Shown one piece after another: positions 34,390 through 44,027 of a stretch of 64,000 bases of DNA (the stretch's first letter is position 1; each line of letters begins with the position of its first letter). Origin of the DNA: Marinobacter subterrani. GTDB lineage: Bacteria; Pseudomonadota; Gammaproteobacteria; Pseudomonadales; Oleiphilaceae. Under the pieces are notes generated by a model. That model was not told the DNA's origin, did no database searches, and worked only from the letters and a program-made list of their open reading frames with translations. The stretch covers positions 558,001-622,000 of the forward strand of contig NZ_LFBU01000002.1 in the NCBI RefSeq assembly GCF_001045555.1. Reading direction: 5' to 3'. The position numbers and the translations under genes are program-made.

Positions 34390-36834
34390 TTAGCCGCCGA
34401 TCCGCCCCGTGGTCAGATCAACCGCCGCCGGCGTTAACTGTTCCAGCGGCTGTGGCCGGAATAACCGGTAGCCCTGGCCGTAATGAATGCCCAGGGTCCG
34501 GACTTTCCGCAGGGCATCGTCGCTCTCGATAAACGTGGCCACGGTCACCTTGCCGGCAGCTTCGGCAATCCGGTGCAGGGCTTCGAGCATCACCTGCTGC
34601 ACCGGGTCATCCTCCAGGTGCTGCACCAGCCGCCGATCCAGCTTGATGATATCCACCGGCAGTTTTGCCGCCAGGCTGTAGCTTTCCACCGAGGCCCCGG
34701 CGCCGTCGAGGGCGACCCGGCAGCCTGCCCGGTGCAGGGCATCGCACAACACCGCGACATCATCCGGGTACTGGGTCGCATGGGCCTCGCGAATTTCCAG
34801 ACAGAAGCAGTCCGGATCAAATGGCGACTCCCTCAGGGCCTGCGCCATAAAGTCCGCGAAGGTGTCATCCAGCACGCTGGCCAGCGACAGGTTAAACCCG
34901 CAGTACTTCAATCGAGGCTCCAGCAACGGCTGGCGGCCGAGCCAGTCCAGGGTCTGCCGGATAACCTGGCGGTCCAGGCGTTTGGCCAGGTCAAAACGCT
35001 CCGCAATGGGCAGAAAGTCGTCCGGTTTGAGCACCGTGTCGGCGTCCGGCGTGGCCGGAATCCGGCAGAGGATTTCTATGTGGTCGCCCCAGGTCGGGCT
35101 GGCCACAGGTCTCATGGCCTGGTACTCGAGAACCAGGTGATGATTGTCCAGCGCCTCGCGGATTTGCGCCACCCGTTTGCTGGCGGTGGAATCGTCAGTG
35201 TGACCGGCGAGTGCCCGGGCGGCATGGATGCGGTTGCGCCCGGAAGTCTTGGCGGTGTGGCACAGGTCTGCCGCCTGGCTGAGCAACTGTTCCGGGTCGC
35301 CCGGAATCTCGCTGTCCATAACCAGCAGGCCGCCAGAGGCGGTGGTCTGCAGCGTTTGCCCCTGCCACTCGAAAACGAATTCCCCGATCAGATCCAGGGT
35401 CTCCTGGGCGATTTTCCTGGCCCGGCTGTCCGGGCAGTTCTCGATCAGCAGCGCGAAGGTGTCTCCGGCCAGGCGGGCCAGCGCGTCCCGCTGTCGGACC
35501 CGTACCCCCAGGTTGCCGGCCAGCGCCCGCAGATATCGGTCGCCGGTGCCGCTGCCGGCCACATCATTGAAACGCTCAAAACCATCAAGATCGAGGTACA
35601 GCAGGCTGTCACAAGACTCGCGGTGGCTTTTCTGTTCCAGGGTGCGGTGCAGCCGGGCGATAAATTCCTTGCGGTTCATCAGCCCGGTTACCGGATCGTG
35701 GCGGATCCGGTAGTCGCCGTTTGAGGCATGGTTGAGCCTCGGCTCAATGCGCCGTGCCACGTGCACGGCACCGGTCACTTCGCCCTGTTCGTTGGTCAGG
35801 CGCTGGTAGTGAAATTCATGCACCGGCAGCTCCCGGGCCTGCTGCGCCATGGCCATTTCAACCACGAAACTGTCCCGCTCGAACGCCCGTCGCCAGAGCC
35901 GTTCCATCAGCCTGCGTTCATTGGGGAATTCCCGGAGCAGTTCGCTCAGGCTGTCGCCAGGCCCGGGGTTCACACCGAAAGTCTGCGCAAACTGGCTGGC
36001 CCAGGCGGCGTTGAAATGGAGCAGGTGGAACGACGAGTCAACCGCAACCACCAGATCCGGCGTTGCCCGGGTGGTTGCCGTCAGCATCTGTTCCGCATTC
36101 TGGCGGGCCCGGTCGAGGCGCATTTCCCCGGTTCGGTCCACGAGGGTGCCGCCAAGCCGCTGAACCCGGCCGCTCTGCTTGAGCGCGCGACAGTTGAGGA
36201 TCACCCGGCGAGGGGTCTGGCGCGAGGTGAGAATATCGAGCTGAAGGGCAAAGCTTTCGCCGGTCCGCATACAGCGCCGGAACATGGCCCGGACCCTGGC
36301 CTGGCCGGTCTGGCAGTAAAACAGCGCCTGCTCCGGTGTGATATCGCTGCCGGGCTTCAGCTCAAGGATCTGAAACATGCCCTCGGTCCAGGTCATTTCG
36401 TTACTTCGGGTGTCGAGTTCCCAGATTCCGAAACCGGCGTTGCTCTCGGCCGAGCGCAGCAGCCGTGAATCCCGGGAGGTACTGTCACAAAGTGTGATGG
36501 TGGCGCTTGCGGCCTTGTCGGAGTCGCGCATGTCCAGGCGCAGGCTCAGGCTGCCGGTATAGAAGAAGCCCTCCTTGTGGCGGAAGGTCACCAGCACATT
36601 CTGGCCCCGCTCGATCCGGTGGCGGTTGGCCGGAGCGAAGGGGTCGTCCTGGCGCGAAGCCAGAATCCGGTGCACGGGCTGGCCTTCCAGTTCGCTGGCA
36701 TCGTAGCCGAGGATGGCTTCGGCCTGGTGGTCAGCGAACAGCACTTTGCCCTCATCGTCGATGCGAACGACGGTCTGGCGATCAGAGGTCGGGACATGCT
36801 CCGAGCGATAGCGGCGAATGATGAACTCTTTCAC
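34390..36834 (-). CDS. Multi-PAS GGDEF-EAL protein, both catalytic domains degenerate
   Basis: Probable cyclic di-GMP-binding or signalling protein rather than an enzyme. Three PAS-like regions (about residues 18-120, 125-235 and 240-370) precede a GGDEF domain whose signature is AGDTF, though an RQRD inhibitory-site sequence sits five residues upstream. The EAL domain reads EIL, and the metal-binding DDFG has become LDGAGAS; AEGVE has become ATFIES, while NLS, CLEIRE, IKLD and GQGYRLFRP are kept. Loss of the second Asp argues against phosphodiesterase activity. The layout recalls FimX or LapD-type effectors, without the FimX receiver domain. It converges with argH and is divergent from cyaA. 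Confidence 0.88.
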   Translation of the reverse strand: MKEFIIRRYRSEHVPTSDRQTVVRIDDEGKVLFADHQAEAILGYDASELEGQPVHRILASRQDDPFAPANRHRIERGQNVLVTFRHKEGFFYTGSLSLRLDMRDSDKAASATITLCDSTSRDSRLLRSAESNAGFGIWELDTRSNEMTWTEGMFQILELKPGSDITPEQALFYCQTGQARVRAMFRRCMRTGESFALQLDILTSRQTPRRVILNCRALKQSGRVQRLGGTLVDRTGEMRLDRARQNAEQMLTATTRATPDLVVAVDSSFHLLHFNAAWASQFAQTFGVNPGPGDSLSELLREFPNERRLMERLWRRAFERDSFVVEMAMAQQARELPVHEFHYQRLTNEQGEVTGAVHVARRIEPRLNHASNGDYRIRHDPVTGLMNRKEFIARLHRTLEQKSHRESCDSLLYLDLDGFERFNDVAGSGTGDRYLRALAGNLGVRVRQRDALARLAGDTFALLIENCPDSRARKIAQETLDLIGEFVFEWQGQTLQTTASGGLLVMDSEIPGDPEQLLSQAADLCHTAKTSGRNRIHAARALAGHTDDSTASKRVAQIREALDNHHLVLEYQAMRPVASPTWGDHIEILCRIPATPDADTVLKPDDFLPIAERFDLAKRLDRQVIRQTLDWLGRQPLLEPRLKYCGFNLSLASVLDDTFADFMAQALRESPFDPDCFCLEIREAHATQYPDDVAVLCDALHRAGCRVALDGAGASVESYSLAAKLPVDIIKLDRRLVQHLEDDPVQQVMLEALHRIAEAAGKVTVATFIESDDALRKVRTLGIHYGQGYRLFRPQPLEQLTPAAVDLTTGRIGG

Positions 36835-36881
36835 GGAAGGTTAGCCTCGGGTGTTCTATTGCTTTTATTTTTTTGCCGGTT

Positions 36882-36911
36882 TTGCCACGATGCGACCATC
36901 ATACTCATACT
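36882..36911 (+). promoter_or_regulatory. Candidate promoter of cyaA
   Basis: TTGCCA (36882-36887) and CATACT (36906-36911) are 18 bases apart, about 33 bases before the TTG start of cyaA. No clear CRP site was found around it. Confidence 0.35.
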
Positions 36912-36943
36912 GACACTGAAAAGAACCTCTCCCCGGAGATGCC

Positions 36944-39802
36944 TTGAGCACCCACGCTGGCCCGATTGACCTCGATTTTGACGAGGGTATAGACCGCAAG
37001 ACGCTCCGCCGCCTGAGGGACCGGTTTCTCGTGGTCAACCAGCAGCGCTGGGAGCGTGCCCACTCGGCGCTGGCCTACCGGCAAAAGCTGGTGCTGGAGA
37101 TTCTTCCGCTGGCGTTTCACCTGAATCACCCGGCATTGCCGGGCTACCTGGACAGCGACTGTCCGTATGGTCTGAGTCACTTCAGGCCATCAGACGCTAC
37201 CCTCCATGCTGCCCGTCGGCTGGCCCGTACCTTTTCCCTGAAAGATGAGGGCAAGCGCAAACCCGACCTGGACGCCATGTTCCTGATGGGAAGCCCGGGC
37301 ACCCTGGGGCATTCGGTTGCCAGTGATCTGGATGTCTGGCTCTGCCACCGCAATGATTTGCCCGAGCGCGGCGTTCGCTGCCTCGAGCGCAAGGCCGAAA
37401 AGCTGGCCGGCTGGGCCGAAACCTTTGGCGTGGAGCTGCATGTCTTTGTGTTCTCGTCCGCGGACTGGCGGGCCGGACGCCAGCGGGCAGAGGTCACCGG
37501 CGAGAACTGTGGCAGCGCCCAGCACTTTCTGCTGCTTGACGAATTCTACCGCACCAGCATCCACCTTGGTGGTGCCTGGCCGATGTGGTGGCTGATACCG
37601 CCCAAGCTGGAGACCAGCTATGACGAGTGCATGCGCAAGCTGGTGGATTGCCGGTTTGTGCGGGCCGATGAGTACATTGATTTCGGCCCGGTGCCTTCGA
37701 TACCGGAGGCGGAATTTCTTGGTGCCGGGGTCTGGCAGCTTTACAAGGGCATCGACACCCCCTGGAAGTCCATTCTCAAACTGCTGCTGATCGAATGTTA
37801 TGCGCGGACCACCGGTCAGGCATTGCTGTCCAGCGAGTTCAAGCAGGCTGTCTTTCGGGGTGAAACCGACGCCGACCGGCTGGATCCCTATATCATGCTT
37901 TATGACCGGCTGGAGAGCTGGCTCTGCGGGCCGGAGCTGGCGTCGCGGCTCGATCTGGTTCGCCGCAGCCTGTATCTCAAGGCCGGCCTGCCATTGACCC
38001 GAGCCGAGGTGTCTCCGGAGCAGTGGCGGGTGCGCCTGCTGCGACAACTGGTGGAACGCTGGGGCTGGCCGGAAACTACCCTGACCGAGCTGGATCAGCG
38101 CCAGCGCTGGCGGGCTGAGGATGTCATCACTCTGCGCCGGATCATTGTGAGCGAGCTCACCCACAGTTATCGGCTGCTCTCGAAAATGGCGAGGGAGCAT
38201 GGCCGGCGGGCGGCCATCAGTGACAGTGATATCAATCTGCTGGGGCGCAAGCTGTACGCGGCGTTCCAGCGCAAGGCGGGCAAGGTTGAGCAGATCAACC
38301 CGGGCCTGGCGCCCTCGCTGGCCGAGGAAAATCTTGCCTTCCATCACCAGTCAGAGCAGGGCAGTGACGGCGCCGGCTGGCTGCTTTACCGCGACCTGGA
38401 AGATCCCGCCGACGCCTTCTGGCAGCCGGTGATCCGCCGCTCCGGCAATCTGGCCGAGGTGATGGTCTGGTGTTACTGCAATGGTCTGCTGACGCGCTCG
38501 ACCCGGCTGAATGTCCGGGCCGGCACCACCATCGCCTCGGTGAGTGAGCTGCGGGAAATGCTCGATGCGCTGAGTGGATTCCTGCCGTTCCCGATCGGGG
38601 CCGCGCCCCGGGAAAGCCTGTCCCGGGGCGTCCGGCCCCTGAGAAACCTGCTGCTGGTGAATGTCGGCCTGGACCCACAGGCGCACCTGACCGACAAGGG
38701 GCTTCACAAGCTGAGCGCCCGGCACGATTCCCTCGGCTTCAGCGGCGGCCGGGAAAATCTGGTGATCAGCATTGACCAGATCACCTTCAACAGCTGGCAT
38801 GAGGTCAGCCTGCAGCATTACGCCGCCGGCGACACGCTCATCCAGTGCCTGAAAAACGTTCTGGCCTCGGTGGCGGCCAACCCGTCCGAGTTGCCCGGCA
38901 TCCAGGTGCACTGCCACAACCGGGGCCACGGCTCTGCCATTGCCCGCCGGGTCCAGGAACTGTTTGCCGATGTACTCAGGCCATTCTTCGCCGGTGGTTC
39001 CGGGCCGCACCCGCTGCGCTATGTCATCGAAATGGATCGCCGTTACTTCCTGCTGCAATTCAACGGCCTGGAGCCGCACTTCGTGGCGCTGGAGAGCCTG
39101 GATGCGCTGATGGAGTTTCTCGCACTGCCCCAGGAGCGCTACCTGCCGGTGGTATTCGACCGTTATGCGCTGCAGGACGAGCCGGCCCTGCGGGCGGTCT
39201 GTCAGGCCAGTGAACCGGACAATATCCAGGTGTTCTACCGGGTTCTGGGCGACCAGGCGCGGCTCTGGGTGGTTGATGAACTCGGCTCGGTATTCAGCTG
39301 GGAACAGCCGGTGACCAGCCGCCGGCATTTGCTGCTGCCGGTACTGCGGTTCCTCGATAATCTGATTGAACGGCGGTTGCTGCGGCACACGGAATCGCCG
39401 GGCGTGGTGGCCGGCGTGCAATGCTACGAGATTGTCCGGCGGGACGACGCCTGGCGCGCCGAATACCGGCCGGAAACGGACTCCGGGGTGTTGCTGCCCG
39501 GGCTTGAGGTGCAGGCCGTGGGCATTCACGAAGGCGACAGCCGGCTGCGCTTTGACATTTTCTGTGGCGAGCAGGAATTCACCGTGCAGGAATACGGCGA
39601 CCAGCTTATCCCCGCAGTGGCCCACTACATCCGCTCCCTGCGCCCGAGCGGTGAGGTCTACCCGGTGTATCTGACCGACCTCCATCTGCCCCACGACATT
39701 GACCCGCGGGTCTATCAGCAGGATATCCAGACCAGCCAGTACCTGTATTACCGGTCGGTGCTCGAGCAATCCCTCAACCGGCAGCTTGCGAACGGGCGCT
39801 GA
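36944..39802 (+). CDS. cyaA: Class I adenylate cyclase
   Basis: Makes cyclic AMP from ATP for CRP/Vfr signalling. The 952-residue product has the class I catalytic domain in the N-terminal half, with FLMGSPGTLGHSVASDLDVWLCH carrying the nucleotidyltransferase Gly-Ser and Asp pair, then RWPMWWLIPP-like AWPMWWLIPPKLE and EFLGAGVWQLYKGIDTPWKSILKLLLIE. The C-terminal half is the regulatory domain. The start is TTG at 36944 with GGAG six bases upstream; the nearby ATG is out of frame and immediately hits a stop. E. coli cyaA also uses UUG, which limits its translation. It leads into lptM-lysA, as I recall for Pseudomonas. Confidence 0.95.
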   Translation: MSTHAGPIDLDFDEGIDRKTLRRLRDRFLVVNQQRWERAHSALAYRQKLVLEILPLAFHLNHPALPGYLDSDCPYGLSHFRPSDATLHAARRLARTFSLKDEGKRKPDLDAMFLMGSPGTLGHSVASDLDVWLCHRNDLPERGVRCLERKAEKLAGWAETFGVELHVFVFSSADWRAGRQRAEVTGENCGSAQHFLLLDEFYRTSIHLGGAWPMWWLIPPKLETSYDECMRKLVDCRFVRADEYIDFGPVPSIPEAEFLGAGVWQLYKGIDTPWKSILKLLLIECYARTTGQALLSSEFKQAVFRGETDADRLDPYIMLYDRLESWLCGPELASRLDLVRRSLYLKAGLPLTRAEVSPEQWRVRLLRQLVERWGWPETTLTELDQRQRWRAEDVITLRRIIVSELTHSYRLLSKMAREHGRRAAISDSDINLLGRKLYAAFQRKAGKVEQINPGLAPSLAEENLAFHHQSEQGSDGAGWLLYRDLEDPADAFWQPVIRRSGNLAEVMVWCYCNGLLTRSTRLNVRAGTTIASVSELREMLDALSGFLPFPIGAAPRESLSRGVRPLRNLLLVNVGLDPQAHLTDKGLHKLSARHDSLGFSGGRENLVISIDQITFNSWHEVSLQHYAAGDTLIQCLKNVLASVAANPSELPGIQVHCHNRGHGSAIARRVQELFADVLRPFFAGGSGPHPLRYVIEMDRRYFLLQFNGLEPHFVALESLDALMEFLALPQERYLPVVFDRYALQDEPALRAVCQASEPDNIQVFYRVLGDQARLWVVDELGSVFSWEQPVTSRRHLLLPVLRFLDNLIERRLLRHTESPGVVAGVQCYEIVRRDDAWRAEYRPETDSGVLLPGLEVQAVGIHEGDSRLRFDIFCGEQEFTVQEYGDQLIPAVAHYIRSLRPSGEVYPVYLTDLHLPHDIDPRVYQQDIQTSQYLYYRSVLEQSLNRQLANGR

Positions 39803-39828
39803 TCTCGCCGCACGGTGCGGGTCTCAGG

Positions 39829-39834
39829 TATACT
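39829..39834 (+). promoter_or_regulatory. Candidate -10 element of the lptM-lysA operon
   Basis: TATACT lies 31 bases before the lptM start. No good -35 hexamer precedes it, so this is weak evidence. Confidence 0.3.
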
Positions 39835-39864
39835 GCGGCCATAGTGAACTCAGGGGTAGCAGGT

Positions 39865-40011
39865 ATGCGAGTGTGGACTCTGCCAATCATGGTGCTGATG
39901 CTGGCGTTGACAGTGAGCGGATGCGGCCAGAAAGGGCCGCTGTACCGGGACAGCCAGGACATTTCGGCCAAGGTTGTGAACGGGGCACCGGATGATGAAA
40001 AACGCGAGTAA
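39865..40011 (+). CDS. lptM: Small outer-membrane lipoprotein LptM (YifL)
   Basis: LptM assists oxidative maturation of the LPS translocon LptDE in E. coli. The 48-codon gene is short. It encodes a signal peptide ending in the lipobox VSGC, then the family hallmark CGQKGPLY directly after the lipidated Cys, and a short charged tail. GTAGCAGGT precedes the ATG, giving a moderate AGG ribosome-binding site. It lies 62 bases after cyaA and 41 before lysA, the usual position in gammaproteobacteria (lppL-lysA-dapF in Pseudomonas). Confidence 0.92.
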   Translation: MRVWTLPIMVLMLALTVSGCGQKGPLYRDSQDISAKVVNGAPDDEKRE

Positions 40012-40052
40012 CACCCCGGCCTTGTCGCTCCGATAAACGAATCAGGAAACTC

Positions 40053-41303
40053 ATGGATCATTTCAACTATCGCAACGGCGAGCTCTACGCCGAGGATGTG
40101 CCTGTCTCGACCATTGCCGAGCGGTTCGGGACACCAGCCTACGTTTATTCCCGTGCTACCCTCGAGCGCCATTATCGCGCCTACGACGATGCCCTGCGCG
40201 ACCACCCGCATCTCGTGTGTTACGCGGTAAAAGCCAACAGCAACCTGGCGGTGCTGAATGTCCTGGCCCGGCTTGGTGCCGGTTTCGATATCGTGTCGGC
40301 CGGCGAGCTGGAGCGGGTGCTGCGGGCCGGCGGCGATCCGGCAAAGGTGGTGTTCTCCGGGGTGGGCAAGCAGGAATGGGAAATGAAGCGGGCCCTGGAG
40401 CTGGGCGTGCGCTGTTTCAATGTTGAATCCGATACCGAGCTGGACCGGCTGAATGCCGTGGCCGGTGAGCTGGGCGTCAGGGCGCCGGTTTCCCTGCGGG
40501 TGAATCCGGATGTCGATGCCGGTACTCACCCCTACATCTCCACGGGCCTGAAAGAGAACAAGTTCGGGATTGATATTGCCGAAGCACCGGAGGTTTATGC
40601 CCGGGCCGCGAGCCTGCCGAACCTGGAGATCAAGGGCGTGGATTGCCACATCGGCTCCCAACTGACCAGCGTCTCGCCGTTTCTGGATGCCCTGGACCGG
40701 GTGCTGGCCCTGATCGACACCCTGGCAGGCCGGGGGGTTCATATCCGTCATTTGGACATGGGGGGTGGGCTCGGCGTTACCTACAACCAGGAACAGCCGC
40801 CTCAGCCGTCGGATTATGTCCGGGCGCTGGCCGAGCGCCTGGGCGACCGCAAGCTGGAACTGATTCTCGAGCCCGGCCGCTCGATAGCCGCCAATGCCGG
40901 GATCCTGGTGACCCGGGTGGAATTCCTCAAGTGCACAGCGCACCGGAACTTTGCCATCATTGACGCCGCCATGAACGACCTGATTCGCCCGGCGCTATAC
41001 AGCGCCTGGCAGGCCATTATCCCGGTCAAGCCGCACCAGGATGGCGAGGAAAAAGCCTGGGATCTGGTCGGCCCGGTCTGTGAAACCGGCGATTTCCTGG
41101 GCAAGGACCGCCCGCTTAGCCTGCAGGCCGGCGACTTGCTGGCTGTTCGCTCCGCCGGCGCCTATGGTTTTGTGATGAGCTCCAATTACAACACCCGGAA
41201 CCGGCCGCCCGAACTGATGGTCGATGGCGACCAGGTGCATGTGGTGCGTCGCCGCGAAACCCTCGAAGACCAGCTCGCGCCCGAGAGCTGCCTTCCGGCA
41301 TGA
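40053..41303 (+). CDS. lysA: Diaminopimelate decarboxylase
   Basis: PLP enzyme that makes lysine from meso-diaminopimelate. The 416-residue product has the PLP lysine K60 in [57 protein letters not shown], the [11 protein letters not shown] phosphate-binding motif, and the Cys of [15 protein letters not shown] precedes the ATG. Its stop codon overlaps the dapF start (ATGA), linking the last two steps on diaminopimelate. Confidence 0.97.
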   Translation: MDHFNYRNGELYAEDVPVSTIAERFGTPAYVYSRATLERHYRAYDDALRDHPHLVCYAVKANSNLAVLNVLARLGAGFDIVSAGELERVLRAGGDPAKVVFSGVGKQEWEMKRALELGVRCFNVESDTELDRLNAVAGELGVRAPVSLRVNPDVDAGTHPYISTGLKENKFGIDIAEAPEVYARAASLPNLEIKGVDCHIGSQLTSVSPFLDALDRVLALIDTLAGRGVHIRHLDMGGGLGVTYNQEQPPQPSDYVRALAERLGDRKLELILEPGRSIAANAGILVTRVEFLKCTAHRNFAIIDAAMNDLIRPALYSAWQAIIPVKPHQDGEEKAWDLVGPVCETGDFLGKDRPLSLQAGDLLAVRSAGAYGFVMSSNYNTRNRPPELMVDGDQVHVVRRRETLEDQLAPESCLPA

Positions 41304-42235
41304 GCGGGAGTGAGGAGATGAACCAGCAGCGCCGCACCCAGGGCCCCACACTCCGGTTCACCAAGATGCATGGGCTGGGTAATGATTTCATGGTGGTGGA
41401 TGCCATCAGCCAGCCGTTCCGCCTGCGCCCGGAGATGATCCGGGAGCTGGCCAACCGGAATTTCGGCATCGGCTTTGATCAGTTGCTGGTGGTGGAACCA
41501 CCAGGCCTGCCGGATGTGGATTTTCGCTACCGCATTTTTAACGCGGATGGCTCGGAGGTGGAGCAGTGCGGCAATGGCGCCCGTTGTTTCGCCCGGTTTG
41601 TGCGCGACCAGCGCCTGACCAATAAGAAGGTGATCCGGGTTCAGACCGCCAAGGGTGTGATCGAATTACGCGTGGGCCGGGATGGCATGGTCATGGTCAA
41701 CATGGGGGTGCCCGAGCTGAACCCGCCGGCCATTCCGTTTGCCGCTGACCGCCGCAAGGATGTCTACACCGTGGATGTGGATGGCCAGACGGTGGAACTC
41801 AGTGCGGTGTCCATGGGCAATCCCCACGGTGTGTTGCTGGTGGACGATGTTGACTCGGCACCGGTGGAAACCCTGGGGCCGAGGCTGGAGCGGCATCCCC
41901 GCTTCCCGGCCCGGGCCAACATCGGTTTCCTGCAGATACTGGATCGCAGCCATGCCCGCCTTCGGGTATTTGAGCGCGGCTCCGGCGAAACCCTGGCCTG
42001 TGGCAGCGGCGCCTGTGCTGCGGTTGTCGTCGGCTGTTTGCGTGGCCTGCTGGATCATCGCGTGGAAGTGGAGCTGCGGGGCGGCAAGCTGGTCATTGAA
42101 TGGCAGGGTGAAGGTACCCCTGTTATGATGGAAGGGCCTGCGACCAGCGTATTTGAAGGGCAGTTACGGCTACCGGGTGACTCTGGCAGTCGCCGCCGGA
42201 GGGGCAGCGCCCGCCCCCACAAACAACGACCCTGA
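41300..42235 (+). CDS. dapF: Diaminopimelate epimerase
   Basis: Converts LL- to meso-diaminopimelate for lysine and peptidoglycan. The two catalytic cysteines are C90 (EQCGNGARC) and C234 (LACGSGACA). [16 protein letters not shown] opens the enzyme. The coupled ATG at 41300 is preferred; an ATG at 41318 is too close to its GAGGAG. At 311 residues it is longer than E. coli DapF (274), by about 20 N-terminal residues and an Arg/Ser/Gly-rich C-terminal extension ([11 protein letters not shown]) beyond the usual end near FEGQL. The extension overlaps nothing and may be disordered. Confidence 0.95.
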   Translation: MSGSEEMNQQRRTQGPTLRFTKMHGLGNDFMVVDAISQPFRLRPEMIRELANRNFGIGFDQLLVVEPPGLPDVDFRYRIFNADGSEVEQCGNGARCFARFVRDQRLTNKKVIRVQTAKGVIELRVGRDGMVMVNMGVPELNPPAIPFAADRRKDVYTVDVDGQTVELSAVSMGNPHGVLLVDDVDSAPVETLGPRLERHPRFPARANIGFLQILDRSHARLRVFERGSGETLACGSGACAAVVVGCLRGLLDHRVEVELRGGKLVIEWQGEGTPVMMEGPATSVFEGQLRLPGDSGSRRRRGSARPHKQRP

Positions 42236-42251
42236 CAGCCAGGAGTGCACC

Positions 42252-42998
42252 ATGACAGAACAAGCGGCCCACCAGAAGGCCGGAGCCCTGACCCCGGAAG
42301 AGGTAGCGGAGTACCTGCGCGCCAACCCCGATTTCTTTGTCGGCCAGGACGAATTGCTGCGCAGCCTGACCCTGCCTCATGACAGCGGCCGGGCCATTTC
42401 CCTGGTCGAACGTCAGGTTCACCTGTTTCGTGAGCAACGGGATACCCTGCGCCGGGAGCTGGTGGAACTGGTGTCCATTGCTCGCCACAACGATCGGCTG
42501 TTTGAAAAGAGCAAGCGCCTGTTAATGCAAGTGATTGAAGCCCGGACGCTCAATGACATGGCCTCGGCGATTGATGACAGCATCCGTGGCGATTTCGGTC
42601 TTGATGCCGCCTCGGTGCTGCTGTTTACCGACTCCGAACTCCCGGGGGCGTCCCAGGGTGCTCTGCATGTGGTGAGTCCGTCCGCTGCCCGGGAACGGCT
42701 TGGCAGCCTGCTTGAAGGCGAACGCGCGGTCTGTGGCCAGTTCCGGGAGAGCGAGCGGGAGCTTCTGTTCCCGGGTCGGGAAGAGGCCATTGCCTCCGTC
42801 GCGCTGGTGCCTTTGCGCCATGGCGAGCTGGTGGGCCTGTTCGCCGTTGGCAGCTGCCAGCCAGGCTATTTTGACCAGAGCATGGGCTCGCTGTTCCTCA
42901 GCTACATCAGCGACACCCTGAGCCGGCTGCTGCCACCGATGATCCTGCGCCACACCCTGGCCGCCCCGGTTACCGATATGGCGGCGGAGTCGCGCTGA
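42252..42998 (+). CDS. DUF484 family (GAF-like) protein
   Basis: Conserved protein of unknown function found between dapF and xerC. It has an N-terminal VAEYLRANPDFF block, a coiled-coil (SLVERQVHLFREQRDTLRREL, about residues 45-75) and a GAF-like domain (about 95-230) with VALVPLRHGELVGLFAVGS. No cofactor residue is obvious. The start at 42252 has AGGAG seven bases upstream; the open frame from 42153 overlaps dapF. It is separated from xerC by one base. Confidence 0.9.
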   Translation: MTEQAAHQKAGALTPEEVAEYLRANPDFFVGQDELLRSLTLPHDSGRAISLVERQVHLFREQRDTLRRELVELVSIARHNDRLFEKSKRLLMQVIEARTLNDMASAIDDSIRGDFGLDAASVLLFTDSELPGASQGALHVVSPSAARERLGSLLEGERAVCGQFRESERELLFPGREEAIASVALVPLRHGELVGLFAVGSCQPGYFDQSMGSLFLSYISDTLSRLLPPMILRHTLAAPVTDMAAESR

Positions 42999-42999
42999 G

Positions 43000-43968
43000 G
43001 TGTCCGGAACTCCGGCGGTGTCGGATGTGCCCGATGAGCTGGGCCGGCCGGTAACCGATTTTATCCGTCACCTGGCGTCGGAGAAACGCCATTCCCCCAG
43101 AACCTGCGACAGCTATCAGCGGGATCTGCTTCGCCTTGCGGGCTGGCTGGCCGGCAGTGGGCAACTGGCCTGGCAACGGGTAACCAACCATGACCTGCGC
43201 CGCTATGTGGCCACCCTCAGCCGGGCCGGCCTGTCGGGCCGGAGCATTGCCCGGCACCTGTCCGCGACGCGCCGGTTTTACCAGTTCCTGCTCAGGGAGC
43301 GGCTGGCAACCGATAACCCCGCGCTCGATATCCGCGCCCCGAAAACTGGCCGGCGTCTGCCCCGGGTGGCCGACGTCGATCAGCTGAGCTATCTGCTGGA
43401 CAGCCCCCCGGAAGACCCGCTCGAAGTCCGTGATCTGTGCATGTTTGAACTGATGTACTCCTCCGGCCTGCGGCTGGCGGAGCTGGCCAGCCTGGATGTG
43501 GATACCGTCGACCTGCGCAGTGGCGAGGTCAGGGTCGTGGGCAAGGGCGCTAAGCAGCGGCTGCTGCCGGTTGGCCGAAAGGCGGTGGCATCAATCCGGG
43601 CCTGGCTGCCCCAGCGGGCCGGGCTGGCCAATGACGGTGAGAAGGCCCTGTTTGTCAGCCAGCGGGGCGAGCGACTCAGCCATCGCAGTATTCAGGCCCG
43701 CCTGAGCCGCTGGGGAATCACCCGGGGCGCCGACCAGAAGCTCCACCCCCATCTCCTGCGGCACTCCTTTGCCAGCCACATGCTGGAATCCAGTGGTGAT
43801 CTCCGGGCGGTTCAGGAATTACTCGGCCACGCCGATATCGCCACGACCCAGGTCTATACTCACCTTGATTTTCAACATTTGGCCCGGGTTTATGATCAGA
43901 GTCATCCCAGAGCACGCAGAGATTCGTATCATGGCAAGACCAATGATGAAAACACCTCAGGCCAGTGA
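43000..43968 (+). CDS. xerC: Site-specific tyrosine recombinase XerC
   Basis: With XerD resolves chromosome dimers at dif. The N-terminal SAM-like domain (about residues 15-105) shows FIRHLASEKRHSPRTCDSY. The catalytic domain has SSGLRLAELASLD (first Arg), GKGAKQRLLPV (Lys), HPHLLRHSFASHML (His-x2-Arg), LLGHADIATTQVYTHLD (His and nucleophilic Tyr). The start is GTG, one base after the upstream stop, so translation is coupled. Length 322 includes about 20 extra C-terminal residues. The gene order lysA-dapF-DUF484-xerC is conserved in Pseudomonas. Confidence 0.95.
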   Translation: MSGTPAVSDVPDELGRPVTDFIRHLASEKRHSPRTCDSYQRDLLRLAGWLAGSGQLAWQRVTNHDLRRYVATLSRAGLSGRSIARHLSATRRFYQFLLRERLATDNPALDIRAPKTGRRLPRVADVDQLSYLLDSPPEDPLEVRDLCMFELMYSSGLRLAELASLDVDTVDLRSGEVRVVGKGAKQRLLPVGRKAVASIRAWLPQRAGLANDGEKALFVSQRGERLSHRSIQARLSRWGITRGADQKLHPHLLRHSFASHMLESSGDLRAVQELLGHADIATTQVYTHLDFQHLARVYDQSHPRARRDSYHGKTNDENTSGQ

Positions 43969-44027
43969 CCAGCGCGCGGGTCTTTTTCAGTCACTCACCG
44001 GACAGCAAGGGTAAACGGGAGCGCTCC

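Noticed and set aside
43000..43968. Tyrosine recombinase as a sign of an integrated mobile element
   Set aside because: Its position after dapF-DUF484 and its sequence fit housekeeping XerC; no phage or attachment-site features are seen.
43965..44027. GTG start of the GGDEF gene overlapping xerC
   Set aside because: The ATG at 44028 has a well-spaced GGGAG; the leader segment looks non-coding, although coupling cannot be fully excluded.
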